NCBI GenBank assembly: GCA_002118135.1
Contig: BDIU01000301.1
Location: 186,001 to 250,000 of the forward strand
Reading direction: 5' to 3'
DNA: 64,000 nt
From: Trebouxia sp. TZW2008
Lineage: Eukaryota > Chlorophyta > Trebouxiophyceae > Trebouxiales > Trebouxiaceae
The position numbers were made by a program, and so were the translations under genes. Positions 52,501 through 62,481 of this stretch are shown piece by piece. Every line of letters starts with the position of its first letter. The first letter of the stretch is position 1. The notes beneath the pieces were generated by a model. The model had not been told where the DNA came from, searched no databases, and worked only from the letters and a program-made list of their open reading frames with translations.

Positions 52501-53598
52501 CTCCTTCTCAGCTGCCCCAGGTCAAGAGGTATCTGTACTCCTGTCCCAGTCATTTGTTGTTGAGCCAGATGATTACTACTCACACAAGTGCACGTGTATC
52601 AATTTTGGGAGGTGGTTGTGGACATGAGGAAGGCCCTAGTGGGCAAAACCCTGGCAGGGCTCTCTCCTTTGCAGCTGCCCCTGATCAAGAGGTATGTGAC
52701 TTCAGTCAGACATGTGATGCAATGCCCAGGGTTGCATCCTTTGTGGGATCTGTCCTGGCATTGTCTGCATGGCCTCTCTGTTGGACCCCAAAGACAATGA
52801 ATTTTCGCTGTTTACGTTGGAATACGAACATATTGAGATCTTGCTTTCATGCATGCTGTCCCACACAGGAGAAAGCTGCTGTTGCTGCATGATATAGATC
52901 TGATATGCATTTATCTTGCTCAGGCTGGGGTGAAGCTGATTTCCCTGCCATCAAAAAGGTTGGGGCTGTTCACCACAGCTGCTAGCACCATCATTGCGCG
53001 TTCAGATTCCAATGGAGAAGATCTAGAAGCTTTTGCTGGCGCTGGTAAGCAACTTCTTGCGTTTCTATTGTTGTGTGCAATTTGCAGCCACACGAAGCAT
53101 CTGCTACTGTCCTGATACATACAAGCGCATGTGTATGCATGCATGCCTTTCTGAGCTGTCAGAGAGTGCATAGCGTTTTTTCAAATTGCTTTTGGACAAC
53201 AGCTGATGAGCTTGGCATATTGCAGTGCATGTTTAACCATGCAAATCAGCAATTCATTCACACATCTGGACATGTAATTGTTGCACTACATGCCCAGACG
53301 TGTGCATGATGGCATTGCTGAGAAGAGTCACAATGGCACAAGACACTGATGGTTGCTTTGCTGTTACTGTACAGGTTTGTATGACAGCATCCCATTCCCA
53401 CCATTGCAAGAGCAGCCAGTTGACTATGCCTCAGAAGATTTGCTGTGGGACAGCACCTTTCAGCAACACATCCTGCAAGAGCTGGTGACATTAGGCAAAT
53501 CTGTTGAAGATGCTTTTGATGGAGTGCCACAAGACATAGAGGGTGTGTACAGTGATGGCAAGTTCACAGTTGTACAAAGTCGACCTCAAGTCTTGTGA
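40528..53598 (+). CDS. GWD: Alpha-glucan water dikinase, plastidial, 22 exons, about 1095 aa
   Basis: Exons 40528-40664, 40750-40808, 40883-40982, 41095-41128, 41498-41682, 42258-42457, 43198-43337, 43824-43970, 44511-44706, 45365-45487, 45739-45842, 46831-47004, 47368-47522, 48065-48206, 48589-48714, 48932-49163, 49918-50168, 50537-50722, 51534-51629, 52219-52374, 52924-53044, 53375-53598; phases agree. The enzyme phosphorylates glucose C6 of starch, opening granules for breakdown. The Arg/Ser/Ala-rich N-terminus (RPARSRKWARG, SVAAAAVQ) is a likely transit peptide. One CBM45 starch-binding module follows (FDAGLNVSVS, MHWAVNDW). The catalytic histidine is in TDVLSHVAIRAR, about H691. The C-terminal nucleotide-binding domain has ARSDSNGEDLEAFAGAG and VQSRPQVL. 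Plant GWD1 is about 1400 aa with two CBM45s, so this form is shorter. Many exons have decayed copies. Confidence 0.95.
42138..42215 (+). pseudogene. Pseudo-exon: decayed copy of GWD exon 6 start
   Basis: Starts after AACACAG, 120 bp upstream of the working exon at 42258. It repeats the VVWVLKELQPENWI codons, but a one-base loss gives GTACTAAGGAGC and the frame ends in TAG. Confidence 0.88.
44348..44460 (+). pseudogene. Pseudo-exon: GWD exon 9 copy with destroyed acceptor
   Basis: GGCATTGAGTGCCATTTCTT here matches the exon at 44511 over about 100 bases, 163 bp upstream. The acceptor is CTTGCAA instead of CTTGCAG. WHQKLH has become WHPKLH, and the copy ends GTAGTGTGA. Confidence 0.92.
44821..44880 (+). 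pseudogene. Pseudo-exon: copy of GWD exon 9 end with donor
   Basis: AACAGCGGCATCAGCAGAAA through GAGATCCAG|GTACAT repeats 44652-44712, 169 bp downstream. It ends in phase 0, whereas the next exon needs phase 1, so it cannot replace the working end. Confidence 0.82.
46238..46571 (+). pseudogene. Three tandem pseudo-exons of GWD exon 12
   Basis: Copies start after a CAG at 46238, 46374 and 46519 (steps 136 and 145 bp); the working exon starts at 46831. The second is longest, reading AEGASRDALLLDKALDNYF. The third is cut at CCAACTA by the MITE at 46572. Confidence 0.9.
46572..46745. mobile_element. MITE copy B, inserted in a GWD pseudo-exon
   Basis: A 174-bp element. The left end is CAGTAAACTCTCTTTG and the right end reversed is CAGTAAGTTCTCTTTG, flanked by TA at 46570-46571 and 46746-46747. 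GTAAGGACAA motifs recur inside. It shares interior blocks with copy A. It is in intron 11 of GWD. Confidence 0.85.
47193..47335 (+). pseudogene. Pseudo-exon: well-kept copy of GWD exon 13
   Basis: 175 bp upstream of the working exon (47368). It reads CLAYWDRVKGAERWGPDWSL and QLSLSAFADNVYNL in frame, then diverges before the donor. It has an acceptor but no phase-2 donor. Confidence 0.9.
48415..48588 (+). repeat. Short tandem repeats and acceptor copies before GWD exon 15
   Basis: Three units of GCATGAACCAGCCCTGCTTAT-like sequence (21 bp) at about 48423-48483. They are followed by two short copies of the exon start, CAGATAGTCAGCCAGGCA near 48482 and CAGATAGTAAGC near 48542, before the working CAG|ATAGTGAGCCAGGCA at 48589. 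Confidence 0.7.
49240..49700 (+). pseudogene. Degenerate copies of GWD exon 16 end and exon 17
   Basis: TCAGCAGCACCTGCGTCAGGC near 49250, TCTGCGGCACCTGCATGAAT near 49395 and TTGCAGCACCTGCATCAAGC near 49560 echo the end of exon 16 (SAAPASGNGA). The last copy runs on into a copy of exon 17 (GGCGCTGCGAAAATCTGA, GGGAATCTGGCCACCCTGAG). Confidence 0.75.
49706..49866 (+). pseudogene. Pseudo-exon: well-kept copy of GWD exon 17
   Basis: 212 bp upstream of the working exon (49918), with acceptor TGTGCAG. It reads LPPLKIPRPHRSSAWALRES and GKSGNLATLWGKLPAS in frame, then TCA|GTATGC. It lacks the PFGTFERVL part. Confidence 0.88.
50372..50432 (+). pseudogene. Pseudo-exon: decayed copy of GWD exon 18 start
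   Basis: TGTGCAG|GCAAATGCCAAGGGC repeats the working start at 50537, 165 bp upstream, and is lost after about 40 bases. Confidence 0.82.
50740..51450 (+). repeat. Array of degenerate copies of the GWD exon 18/intron boundary
   Basis: The junction GGCCTGCCATATGCCAG|GTGCCTG (50722/50723) recurs as TATGTCAGGCGCCTGCATCTC, CGTATGTCAGGTGCCTGCATC, TGTGTCAGGTGTTTGCAC, CATGTCAGGCGCCTGCATTTC and GTTGTCAGGTGCCTGCATC, spread from about 50780 to 51240, with weaker traces to 51440. Spacing is 80-160 bp. Confidence 0.82.
51700..51860 (+). pseudogene. Degenerate copies of GWD exon 19 end
   Basis: TTGCAACAGATCAGCGCTATCACC near 51720 repeats CTGCAACAG|GTCAGCCCTATCACC (donor 51630) with the donor GT changed to AT. 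A weaker copy lies near 51800. Confidence 0.72.
52079..52135 (+). pseudogene. Pseudo-exon: decayed copy of GWD exon 20 start
   Basis: AATGCAG|GTGGTCCCAGCACAATACGC, 140 bp upstream of the working exon at 52219. The matching part is about 50 bases. Confidence 0.85.
52440..52700 (+). pseudogene. Two pseudo-exons: copies of GWD exon 20 end with donor
   Basis: Donor-side copies ending GGTCAAGAG|GTATCT (52528) and GATCAAGAG|GTATGT (52692), steps of 153 and 164 bp from the working donor at 52375. The first has GGCAACTAGACTGG, an in-frame stop. Confidence 0.88.
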
Positions 53599-54214
53599 GG
53601 ACTGCCAACATTTTGCAGCTGAAGCAAGCTGTTGAGAGTTGATCCAGCAGAGGAGAGTGTTCGAAGCAACGTCACCAAGTCTGGTTCTCATCACGGTTGA
53701 TGTCGGTTGTGCAGTCATTTGAACAAGACTCTGTAGAGGCAGTAGGCAGCATTCTTTCCAATACAACAGCTGCCAGCTGAGGCCCTGCTGGTGTTACATA
53801 GGCTCAGAATAAAGATGGTACATATGCAACAAGACTCGACTGGCATGTCTTTGACACTTACATTGTACTTATTGTGTACATGATCTTCACATACAAGGCA
53901 GAGACATTATGTGCTTGAACCAGTGTGTCCTACTCAGTTTTGAGCGAACACATGACAAGCTGAAGCATTGTTTGTGCTGGGACTTGTGGTCTGTAACATA
54001 TTTTTTTGTTTCCTGCACAACAGCAAAAGCTGGTTGACAGCGGCAAACAAAGTATATCTGAACAGCAAGCAGGGGTCACCAGGAAAATGGAAACATGTTG
54101 CATAGTGTACTCAACTTGAATTGAAGGGATGGCTGCAAGCTTTGACAAATTGTTGCTGCCAGGTCACATGCAGTCTATCCAGCCAAATCCAGGGGACACA
54201 TGCTGACATATGTG

Positions 54215-54608
54215 TCAAAAATTCCCCATTTCTTGGTCTGAGTCTGAGGCTGTTCTGGCTTTACGAGCAGCAACAGCCGCATCAAGCTTGGACTGATAGT
54301 GCGTAAGTGCAGTCTCCAGAAATCCCTTTTCCATCTGTAGAGCAAGCAAGACTTGATCCGAGGCCGTGGGAAGCAACTCTTATGCCTCAGTAAGAGCTGG
54401 CTTACATTCAGGTTGTCAAGCTCAGTCTTGGTCTCCAGAAGCATTCTTGACAGGCAGTTCTCCTCTATAACCAAAGCTTCAGCAATGTGCTGCAGCAGCA
54501 GTGGGCGTTAGCGCGAGCACGAGGCAGAGCAGCTGTGATCTAAGAAGCAAAATCTGCAAGGCATGACCCTGGTACCTTAGCATACGCGTGTTTCTTGACC
54601 TGAGTCAT
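54215..54608 (-). CDS. Small coiled-coil protein, 3 exons, 78 aa
   Basis: Exons 54608-54576, 54489-54406 and 54334-54215, all phase 0. Product: MTQVKKHAYAK, then HIAEALVIEENCLSRMLLET, then KTELDNLNMEKGFLETALTH and an acidic tail ending QEMGNF. Nearly the whole length is amphipathic helix with heptad-like leucines. I do not recognise the family; the size would suit a small subunit of a helical-bundle complex. An in-frame start further upstream is possible. It is head-to-head with ROMO1, 233 bp apart. Confidence 0.6.
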
Positions 54609-54841
54609 ACCGGAATCAAACGCTCGGTCAAGCCAAACGCAGGGCTTAGCATTCACGGTGAGTGTTTGACGCCTGCAACAGCGGAACAGCCCATTGTGCC
54701 ATCTTGGCAGTGTGTCATATGTGCGTGTGTGCATGCATGCATGCCTCTAGATGAACGCACTGCACCGGTTGCGGTATAGCGCGATAGGTCCTCGAGCGAC
54801 CTCATTTAAGTGACAGCGTCTTGCTGTGCATGACCACAGCC
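54609..54841. promoter_or_regulatory. Shared divergent promoter region, small coiled-coil gene and ROMO1
   Basis: 233 bp between divergent starts, CpG-rich. Function inferred from layout. Confidence 0.5.
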
Positions 54842-55311
54842 ATGGACAACCGATGTGTCAATCGAGTTGGCACCGGTTGCGCGATGGGAGGTGCACTTGG
54901 AGCTTCGATAGGTATCGCCCCAATGTCGATGGTTGTGCTCTATGAACCATTGAAACCTCATTTGAGAGGAGACTTCATCTTTGCATATTTGTTGCAGGTG
55001 CAGCGTACGGCACTTTCGAGGCTTTTCGCTACAAGGTGAGATCAGCCTGCTTCCTGCTGTGACGATTCTCACAGCATGTCACAGTCAGTTCACGGTCTTC
55101 TGTCCTACAGGTACCTGGCATATACAAAATTCGGTATATCGGGCAGACAACCTTGAGCAGCGCTGCAGTAAGTGGTGCAGACTGCAGCAATTTGCTTTAT
55201 TTCAAGTATGACTGACTTTCTAACTGACTAACTGTGGACCTGTTCCTTCTGCAGATTTTTGGCTTGTTTCTGGGAGCAGGATCATTGTTGCAATGTGGGC
55301 GGGGTTATTGA
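54842..55311 (+). CDS. ROMO1: ROMO1/Mgr2 family mitochondrial inner-membrane protein, 4 exons, 73 aa
   Basis: Exons 54842-54911, 54998-55035, 55111-55167, 55255-55311; phases agree, giving 73 residues. The protein has two short membrane helices rich in glycine zippers (GCAMGGALGASIG and IFGLFLGAGSLLQCG), linked by YGTFEAFRYK.VPGIYKIRY. This matches ROMO1 in animals and Mgr2 in yeast, a lateral gatekeeper of the TIM23 presequence translocase. The family's CxxRVxxGxxMG start is present as CVNRVGTGCAMG. An in-frame ATG at 54830 would add four residues. Four exons for 73 codons, the shortest only 38 bp, is notable. Confidence 0.92.
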
Positions 55312-56807
55312 TGCAAGCAGCTGACATGTGAGCTTCAGCCCTTCAATGATGACCAACTCCCATCCTACAGAATTTGCAAGAAATCAATTACCACATACGC
55401 AGTGACAAGTCAAGCCACAATTAAGCTGGCATGCTTAGGCCACATTGCGCGCTTGCAAGTCACCAACACATGCTCTGCATGCCTCAAGGCAAGACGTCAC
55501 TGTGTCCCATACAGTGGCACCATAACAGCCTCAGGACACAGCTGTCTGGCTTTCGTCGCAAAAGACAGTGAAAAGGTCAAGCATTGCTCCATGCAGCCAA
55601 ATATGCATCAAGATTTGGCATGCATTGGAGTTTCATCGATGCAAGCGGCAGCAAGCCGTTCAAACAGGCCAGGCGCCTTAGTGCACTACTGAACCTAGGA
55701 GTCAGAATGAAGTTTGCTGATATAGCCTTCTGGTCATGCTTGATGCTTGCAAGTGTTCAAGGGCAGATCTGCCTGTAAACGCATGCTTGTGGTGCTCAAG
55801 TCTTGCTCAAATCAATTGCTGACAGCTTTGGGTATTTAAGCTAATTTAGCTTTGCATGTTTATGAAACAATGCTCATTGTTTCACGTGACAGCTTCATCT
55901 GTACGTACAACCAAGCACTGCAGCTACTGTGAGTCTGAATATTTGCTTGCTGGCAGCATATCAATGCGCCTGCATGTCAGCCTTGTTTCCATGCACTCCT
56001 GCAGTTCACCTATGCAGTGTCAGATGCTGTTGCTAGTACTCAAGATGCCAATTCAGCCGCTGTCAACTTATCAGTAGGGCTGCTTTGCATCATGAAGCCT
56101 GCTTCTCTGGGTACATCTGATGAACATTTTGCGCTTGTTGGATCTTGCTGACGTCGCTGGTAAGCGGACATGCTTTGCATGCACGCTCTCACTGCAAGAC
56201 GATTTCCTTGTGTGAGACTCGAATGCATACAATGTATGTCATGTCAGCATTGCATGCAAAAGTCAGTGCCATAAATATATATCATACCTCAAGCCAGCCA
56301 AATTTCTGCATGCTTATCTTGCAGCATCCAGAACCAGGGCCAACTACACTGTGCTTTTTATGCTGTTCATCTTATGCTTAGGCACAGGGCTAGCTTTTCC
56401 TGATCAAGACACATTGAGCAGATTCAAAGCTGCTGGAGTTTGTTCCGGTGTCCTTCTTACTCTTTCTGTCTTCTTGTTGAATGCGTCGTGATCATGCCAC
56501 AGCAGATTTCCAGTTTCTTTCTGCATGTGGCGATGATTTGCTGCTGATTCACAAACGCTTGCTACAGCTGCGCGCTCGATGTGCAAATCGTCAATCAGAT
56601 ATTGTTCTGTTGGTCGAGGTTCAAATTGACATCAGCAAGCGTCTCATTGATGCCACACTGAAGCATGCAATTGAGGCTGAAAGCTGCAAGGTCCACGACT
56701 GCATGTTGGCTCACGCTTGCCCTCTGCAACGCATACGTTTAGATGGTCTTGCATTGCCTCGACTCGGCACATTGACAGCTTGGCTGTAGACGGAGACGAC
56801 CGGCCGC
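55312..56807 (+). other. Probable coding fragments, not resolved into a gene
   Basis: Two stretches look partly coding but I could not link them: 55588-55750, with RFGMHWSFIDASGSKPFKQ and ARRLSALLNLG in one frame, and 56510-56789, with SACGDDLLLIHKRLLQLRAR and VEVQIDISKRLIDATL ending at a TAG. CpG rises from about 56440 toward the SET gene. I assign no function. Confidence 0.3.
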
Positions 56808-58013
56808 ATGCTTTCCCTTGATCGACAAGTGTTGTATCAGGTCAGATCAACACCGTACACGGGAGAAGAGCACGCCAGAGGTGTGTGCAACCGTCATTTC
56901 ATATCCGCTTTGTGCGCAGACATGCATTGAGCATTGCTTTTGGCAGGGGTGTTCAGTGTTCAGCATATTTCTCAAGGCACGCTAGTGGAGGCTGCTCACT
57001 GCATACAGATGCCTCTTGAGCAGTATCAGCAGCACGGCAGGTCAGCGCCACCAGTCAGTTGCAAATGCATTGCAAGATTGTGTAGTTGCCTGCTATAGCA
57101 AGTGCAGCATCCACAACAAGCCAGTCATCATTTACCGACGGGTCCATGCGAGTCATCATGACGCTGCAGATGCTGCATCTGAGATGCATGGATATATACA
57201 ATAAATTTGCCCCAACTTGGCTGCATTCAGCATTGTTACTGATACTTTTTAGCTCTGTCTCGAAGCTGTGGTAAAGCTGACAAGACTTGATGTATTTGAC
57301 ATGGAAGCTTGAATTTGGCAAAGCTAACCTGCGTCTAGACTCACATTTTTTTTGTGACAGGACGGAATAGCACCCAGGACTACAGGCAAACTTTTGACTG
57401 AAAACGTGGGCGTTAGCTCTGCTCTGGTCTACAGTTCGCATCTCTCTGTGTACACATGATATCTGGGCACGCTAGCATGCCAATCAGTTGCACAGTCATA
57501 GTAGGCAAAACCTCGCCCTGTGATGCTCCTAGCACTGTCTGAAGTGATAGAAGCATCGAAGGAATGCTTTTGCTTACCACGACCGTGTGACTGATCAGCA
57601 TGCAAGCGTGTGCTGTTGCACTTCTGCAAGTACCACAGCAGTGACTTCTGTGTACTCAAAAGGTGACATTGCATGGACGTGTGCATTGCAGGCACACAGT
57701 ATTGGAGCATTATCTTTTCAAAGGCCTGAGCGGCAACATGCTACTAGCCCTTGGGGTTGGCTCTTTATTCAACCACAGTCAGACGCCAAATCTTGATTAC
57801 AGAATTGACCACGATGCACTGGTCATCAAGTACTTTGCAGCCCACAGTATTGCCCCAGATGAGGAACTTACAATCTTCTATGGCAGTAGCATCTGGTTTG
57901 AAGATGCCAAGGGGGAATCTGCTGAAAAGCAGTTGAAAGGCGTGTCCAGCATCAGCACAGCGCATGATCACATGGATGATGAAGAAGCATTCTTGGGTCA
58001 GCTCACGCTGTAG
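56808..58013 (+). CDS. Compact SET-domain protein, 3 exons, 162 aa
   Basis: Exons 56808-56880, 56947-57040, 57692-58013; phases agree. Almost the whole protein is a SET fold: ARGVFSVQHISQGTLVE (residues 24-40) is the N-terminal strand pair. LFNHSQTPNLDY is the NHxxxPN signature that binds S-adenosylmethionine and forms part of the pseudoknot, and EELTIFYG is the second conserved block with the catalytic tyrosine. No pre-SET, post-SET cysteines or MYND are present. SET proteins methylate lysines of histones or other proteins, and such minimal forms may act on non-histone targets; this is inference. The tail is acidic (DHMDDEEAF). Intron 2 is 651 bp. Confidence 0.9.
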
Positions 58014-59173
58014 TCCAGCAGTCAACAGCGCAGCTGGCTGCAAGTCACAAGCAAGGCTATTGCTTGCTTTTCATCAGCCGGCAAAATGGGTAGGTTATGT
58101 CTGTTGTCATGCTGTTTGAACAAGTCTGCATTGCAAAGCAGCAAGCAAGCAGTTGATGGGAGCTTGACTGCATACCCTTATGCTCAGGATTCCAGCAAGG
58201 TCTCCAGCGTGTGGCCATATCAGTGGCGTATTGAGCTAATGGCGGGTGAAGAAAGGGGCTGCAGACCATGTTGTGTGCAAACAAGCTTACATATGTGGCA
58301 AATTGAGCTTATGGCAAGTCAAGACGGGGGCCGCAGATGATGTTGTGTGCACACAAGCTTGCGCCCGAGTAATGAATCTGCCTCACAATGCAGCATGGTA
58401 GCCTCAGGCACCATGTATCAACAAATGGCCGCTCTGATGTGCAGTCTAAACATGTTGTTCACTTGTTTGCCCTGCCAATGATCTCTGCAGGAGGCCATGG
58501 AACTAGCCTTGAGGTGGGAGCTTTGCTGAACGGCTTTTGTAGCAGAAATACCCAATCACAATGATCACACTTCTGCTGTAAGCACGCAAGCAGGCTGTGA
58601 CATTGCAAACTGTGCACAATGCGACTGAGCATTGCATGCATGCTGCTTGTGTGCTGCAGTGCAGCCCGAATTATCAGGCACGCTCAGCAGTATTTTCAAT
58701 GAGCGACGAGCCATCCAAAGAATTATCATTGCTGCTCGTGATCAAGATCACACAAAGTTGTCTCAAAGGGTTTGAGCGTTTGTTGTCCAAGGTGGTGACT
58801 GATCAGATTCTGCTAATAAGGCATAGAGAACTTGCAACGAAGGCAAAACATCATAGACAAAGATGGAGCTGTTGCCGGGTCCCTATATGCATGCGCTTGC
58901 ATATTCAGATAATGTCAGAGGCCTAGGAAAGGCGTCTAAATTAGTCACGGCCAGACACAGCATGTCCAGATTGGCTCTCTTCAGTCAGAGGTTGACATGG
59001 CCAAAAAAGTCAATCACACAACATGAGTGTCTCACTTCGACTCAGGCCTACATGATTTGTCCGGAAACACAATTGCATATGGCAACAGCAACACTTCTAC
59101 CATGGCATTTCAGAGCCATTGTACATCAGAGATTTGCCAGTCTGTGCTTGCGTCAAGCCTGTGATGAGCTTCA
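58014..59173. other. Interval between convergent SET and SDR genes
   Basis: No supported gene. Contains a 72-bp tandem duplication at about 58226-58370 (TTGAGCTAATGGC and TTGAGCTTATGGC blocks, each ending GTTGTGTGCA.ACAAGCTT). Confidence 0.5.
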
Positions 59174-60880
59174 TCATTGCTTGAACACTCTGCGCAGCAG
59201 ACAGACTCGGGCCATAACCTGAATGCAAGCAAAAGTGAAATGAGCGTTGTAAATGGCCATGCTGTATCCATCTGTCTCACAGAGCTTTATGAGGGTTTGC
59301 ACAATTGTGCTTGACGCATCAGCGGAGGGATATATGCAAGGGTCTGCAGCTCTTCCATGCAAATCATGCAAACTGTATGCCATACTCAGATGCATGCCGC
59401 ACGGCCCCACTGAAGCGCTCGTGACTGGAGATAAACAGAATGCAGCTAGCAGCAACAGCTTACCTGGGCGAATTGCGCTCATCAAGTCGCTTGCATTGGC
59501 ACCCATGTCAGTGGCGACAAAGCCTGGATGCAAGCTGATGACCTTGAAGTCTTCCTTCTTCAGGTCATTTGCCAGAACAGTGGTCTCTGCACCAAACGGA
59601 ACAAGATCTGAATGATGTCACAATTGTGACAGGATTGCATAGCGTTTGGGTCCTAGAAAGCGTTTGTGCATTGCATGACACAGCAAAGTTGTGCTAGTGC
59701 TATGCAACCTGCATTTGCCTACAAGGCAGCATGACAGCTCATTTCAGTGACATCCATTGTCTGGCACGCAGCTCCCCATGCATGAAGCCGTGCTGAGCTC
59801 ACACTTGAGCTCAGGTGTGACTGAGCTGGCAGCAAGTGTCAAAGCTGCGGTTGAAACCTAATTAGATCTAAGCAAAAATGCACCAATGCACTGCACTGGC
59901 TGGATGTCTTTTCGAGCCAGTGGCTCAGACTCACCCATGTTGAGTGCAACTTTGGAGGCTCGGTAGCTGAGCGCCATGCCTGCATCTGAGGGTCTGTTGT
60001 CATGAATAAAAGAGGCATTTTGAGTCAAGCAGCCGGCATCAGAGCTCATGTTGATGATGGTCTTCTTGCTGCCTTGCTTCAGCAGTGGCAGAAATGCCTT
60101 TGTGATGGCAAATGTCCCGACAACATTTGTCAAAAGGACATGCTTCATGTCTTCCAAATCCCTGCAAGCATTGCAAATGCCTAATGTTGATGGTGGTTTT
60201 GCCATTGCTCAAGCAAAATAGGAATGCCTTGGTGATTGCAGATGTGCCGACAACATTGGTCAAAAGGACATGCTTCATGTCTTCCAGATCCCTGCGAGCG
60301 ATATGATTTACTTGAGTCAAAAACGGTGCTTGCGCACAGTCCAGTCGTGAGCAGTCTAGGCACAGCTTGCACTGTAGACGAAATGCTGCAGGCGTGTGCT
60401 GCATGCGTGAATTCGCAAGGCAAAATGCTGAAACTTACTGGTCCTTGATTTGGGCAAAGGTTCCAAGCACGCCGGCGTTGTTGACCAGAAAATCCACGCC
60501 GTTCTTGTGCGCCGTCTGAACAGCGTCGAAAGCAGCCTGCAAGCATCATGAAACGTCACGAGCTTGTGCGCAAAGCGTTTCGAACTTTGTGTTTGCTGTT
60601 GGCTGACATACCTTTATGGTATCGGTGTCGGACAAGTCCAAAGGTGTAATATACAAACGATCTGCGTACGTCTGCGCCAAGTTCTGCAGGTCTATTGCGT
60701 TTGCGGGATTCCTGGCCCCGGCGACCACGACCGTTCCTGGTGTGCTTAAAATCTGCAGATATGTCAAAGTAAGTGCAGATCTGGTAGACCTGGCGATCAA
60801 ATTGCCAGACTCACCTGCTTGACGAACTCAAGCCCGATGCCGCGGTTTGCGCCTGTGACGACCCACGTAGTGCTTGCCAT
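59174..60880 (-). CDS. Short-chain dehydrogenase/reductase, 6 exons, 274 aa
   Basis: Exons 60880-60815, 60752-60612, 60536-60439, 60161-59935, 59586-59464, 59343-59174; phases agree. It is a classical SDR with a Rossmann fold: TGANRGIG (residues 9-16) for NAD(P), an acidic/loop segment after VVVAGARNP, NNAG at 88-91, catalytic S142 in INMSSDAG, Y168 and K172 in YRASK, then HPGFVATDMG. It most resembles the C-factor/Sniffer-like carbonyl reductases; the substrate is unknown, and the GARN turn suits NADPH, which is inference. The last exon is weaker and its C-terminus less certain. Exon 4 has a decayed copy upstream. Divergent with the gene at 61296. Confidence 0.9.
60180..60291 (-). pseudogene. 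Pseudo-exon: decayed copy of SDR exon 4 start
   Basis: 130 bp upstream in gene direction of the working exon (60161). It reads DLEDMKHVLLTNVVGTSAIT and KAF, then FCLSNGKTTINI, losing PLLKQGSKK and everything after. Acceptor CTCGCAG is intact. Confidence 0.92.
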
Positions 60881-61295
60881 TTCGCTGGGAGTTCCGACAC
60901 AAAGCGGCTTGTCAAGTTATTCAGCGTTGAGTGTGTAGCGATACTACTGCGCCGCAACGGATCAGTGCATCATGCAACTGTATGCAATGAGAGTGCCACG
61001 GCAGATGCGCATGCGGTGCGCAGGATGCGCATCATGTCGACCGGTCTTTTCGCTTCTGCGGACGCCAAGATTTGCATGTGTCATCTGAATCTTTCACATG
61101 AACATGCTTTTTTGTAATGCATGAGTAAGCGATGCTTGCAAGACTGCTGAGCGTTGACTGCCGAGACTTGATTGCACTGCGTTAGTATACACGTCAGGAT
61201 ACAGGCGCGAAGAAGCTATGTGCTTGGCACTCTTTCAGCGTGAAGCCAACCAACAGCGTTGAACGCCTCAGGCTCACGGGTCTATAATTGTGAGC
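60881..61295. promoter_or_regulatory. Shared CpG-rich divergent promoter region, SDR and the 61296 gene
   Basis: 415 bp between opposed ATGs; CpG is dense to about 61200. Role inferred. Confidence 0.5.
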
Positions 61296-62481
61296 ATGGC
61301 CACTTTGACTGCAGATGTAGGTCCAAGTTCAGCCTGCTCTTGTCTCTCACCCACTACAAACGCAGCGCCTTGTGTGTAGCAATGTCTTGCACGTTATTGC
61401 TTGCAGTTCATGACGTGACAGTCGTCCCTCGCTCAGTAGTTGTGAGCACCAGAGCTTCAACTGCTACAGCTGCTGCAGGTCAAGGTGCAGTACAGCGACC
61501 CCGCTGGAAGTTTCCTGCACACAAGCTCAGCCAAGCAAGTCGAGTTTGCACTGCGTCATGGCCAAAGACCTGGTACAGCTGAACTTGAGATCAGCCTGCC
61601 GAAAATGGTATGTTGTGATCAACTAGTCTACAAGCAGACAAGCATGCGCTGCAAGTCCCTTCCTTCCCAAAAGGCTACACTAGCACTTTGTTTACACTGA
61701 AGTTCTCTGTATGAAACTCTGCTTGGTCATCATGACAGTAAACAAAACATTGCTGATATGACCGAGTGACATACACAGGTCTTGTGCTGCAGTTGCGCCT
61801 GCCAGTGCATCCACCAATGTCACTGCTGGGCAACAACATTAGTCAGGGGCTGCTCAGCTTGAGGTGGAGCAAGATCAAGCTCGGCTCGGGCAGCAGCATG
61901 ATGACCAAGACTGTGCAGGCAAGCGTGATTGCAACCTGTCTGCATACAAAGCAAGGGCACCTTTCATTGGTCCCATCTGCTGGTTCTTCTGCTTGCTTGC
62001 CTGCTGAGGTTGACACTAGATGAATGACAAATTGCACTGCACAAGGCCAAAGCCCAGGCATATGAAAGCAACGACTTCATTACCCCCCCCCCCCCCCCCC
62101 CCCNNCCCCCCCCCCCCCCCCCCACAAAGGTGAGGCAAAGCCTGCTGACGGGCTTGTTTTCTCTCAGGTGTTGCCAGGACCTCTGGTCTTTGTTTTGATC
62201 AAAGCTATAGCAGGTCTCAAGCTGTGATCATAAGTGCTGCCAGTAGACTATCTGCCACACCAGTGTCACTTTCGTCACTGGCACTGGTGTCACTGAGAAC
62301 AGCTTTGACTTTCAAAACCGCCCCATGCTTGCAGGTGATGCTGTCCAATGGTGACCCTCAAGCTTTAAAGAACATGGCAAGGGCAATCAATGCAGTTCTG
62401 GCTAAAGCAGCAGACAGACCGCTGCAACATCTGTCCTCAAACACTCAGCAGGTGCAGCAAAAATCTTCAGCACTTGAGTGA
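61296..62481 (+). CDS. Unknown small beta-rich protein, about 140 aa
   Basis: Model: 61296-61316 (MATLTAD), 61479-61607, 61793-61918, 62335-62481, all phase 0. The second exon (VKVQYSDPAGSFLHTSSAKQ, then VEFALRHGQRPGTAELEISL) and third (SLRWSKIKLGSGS) alternate polar and hydrophobic residues like strands. The last is helical (ALKNMARAINAVLAKAADRP). I do not recognise it. The third intron would have a GC donor (GTGCAG|GCAAGC). An alternative is splicing from CAG|GTGCAG at 62451 into 63301, which would merge this with the right-edge gene, also in phase 0. The poly-C gap lies in the third intron. Confidence 0.5.
62083..62123 (+). repeat. Poly-C run around an assembly gap (NN at 62104-62105)
   Basis: 21 C before and 18 C after the two undetermined bases. 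Its true length is unknown. Confidence 0.95.

Noticed and set aside
51960..52892. A 310-codon plus-strand frame
   Set aside because: It crosses GWD exon 20 in the wrong frame and its pseudo-exons; the phase-consistent GWD model explains the region.
53360..53374. TTACTGTA before the last GWD exon, like a MITE end
   Set aside because: No matching opposite end or interior was found nearby; it is probably just the polypyrimidine and acceptor region.
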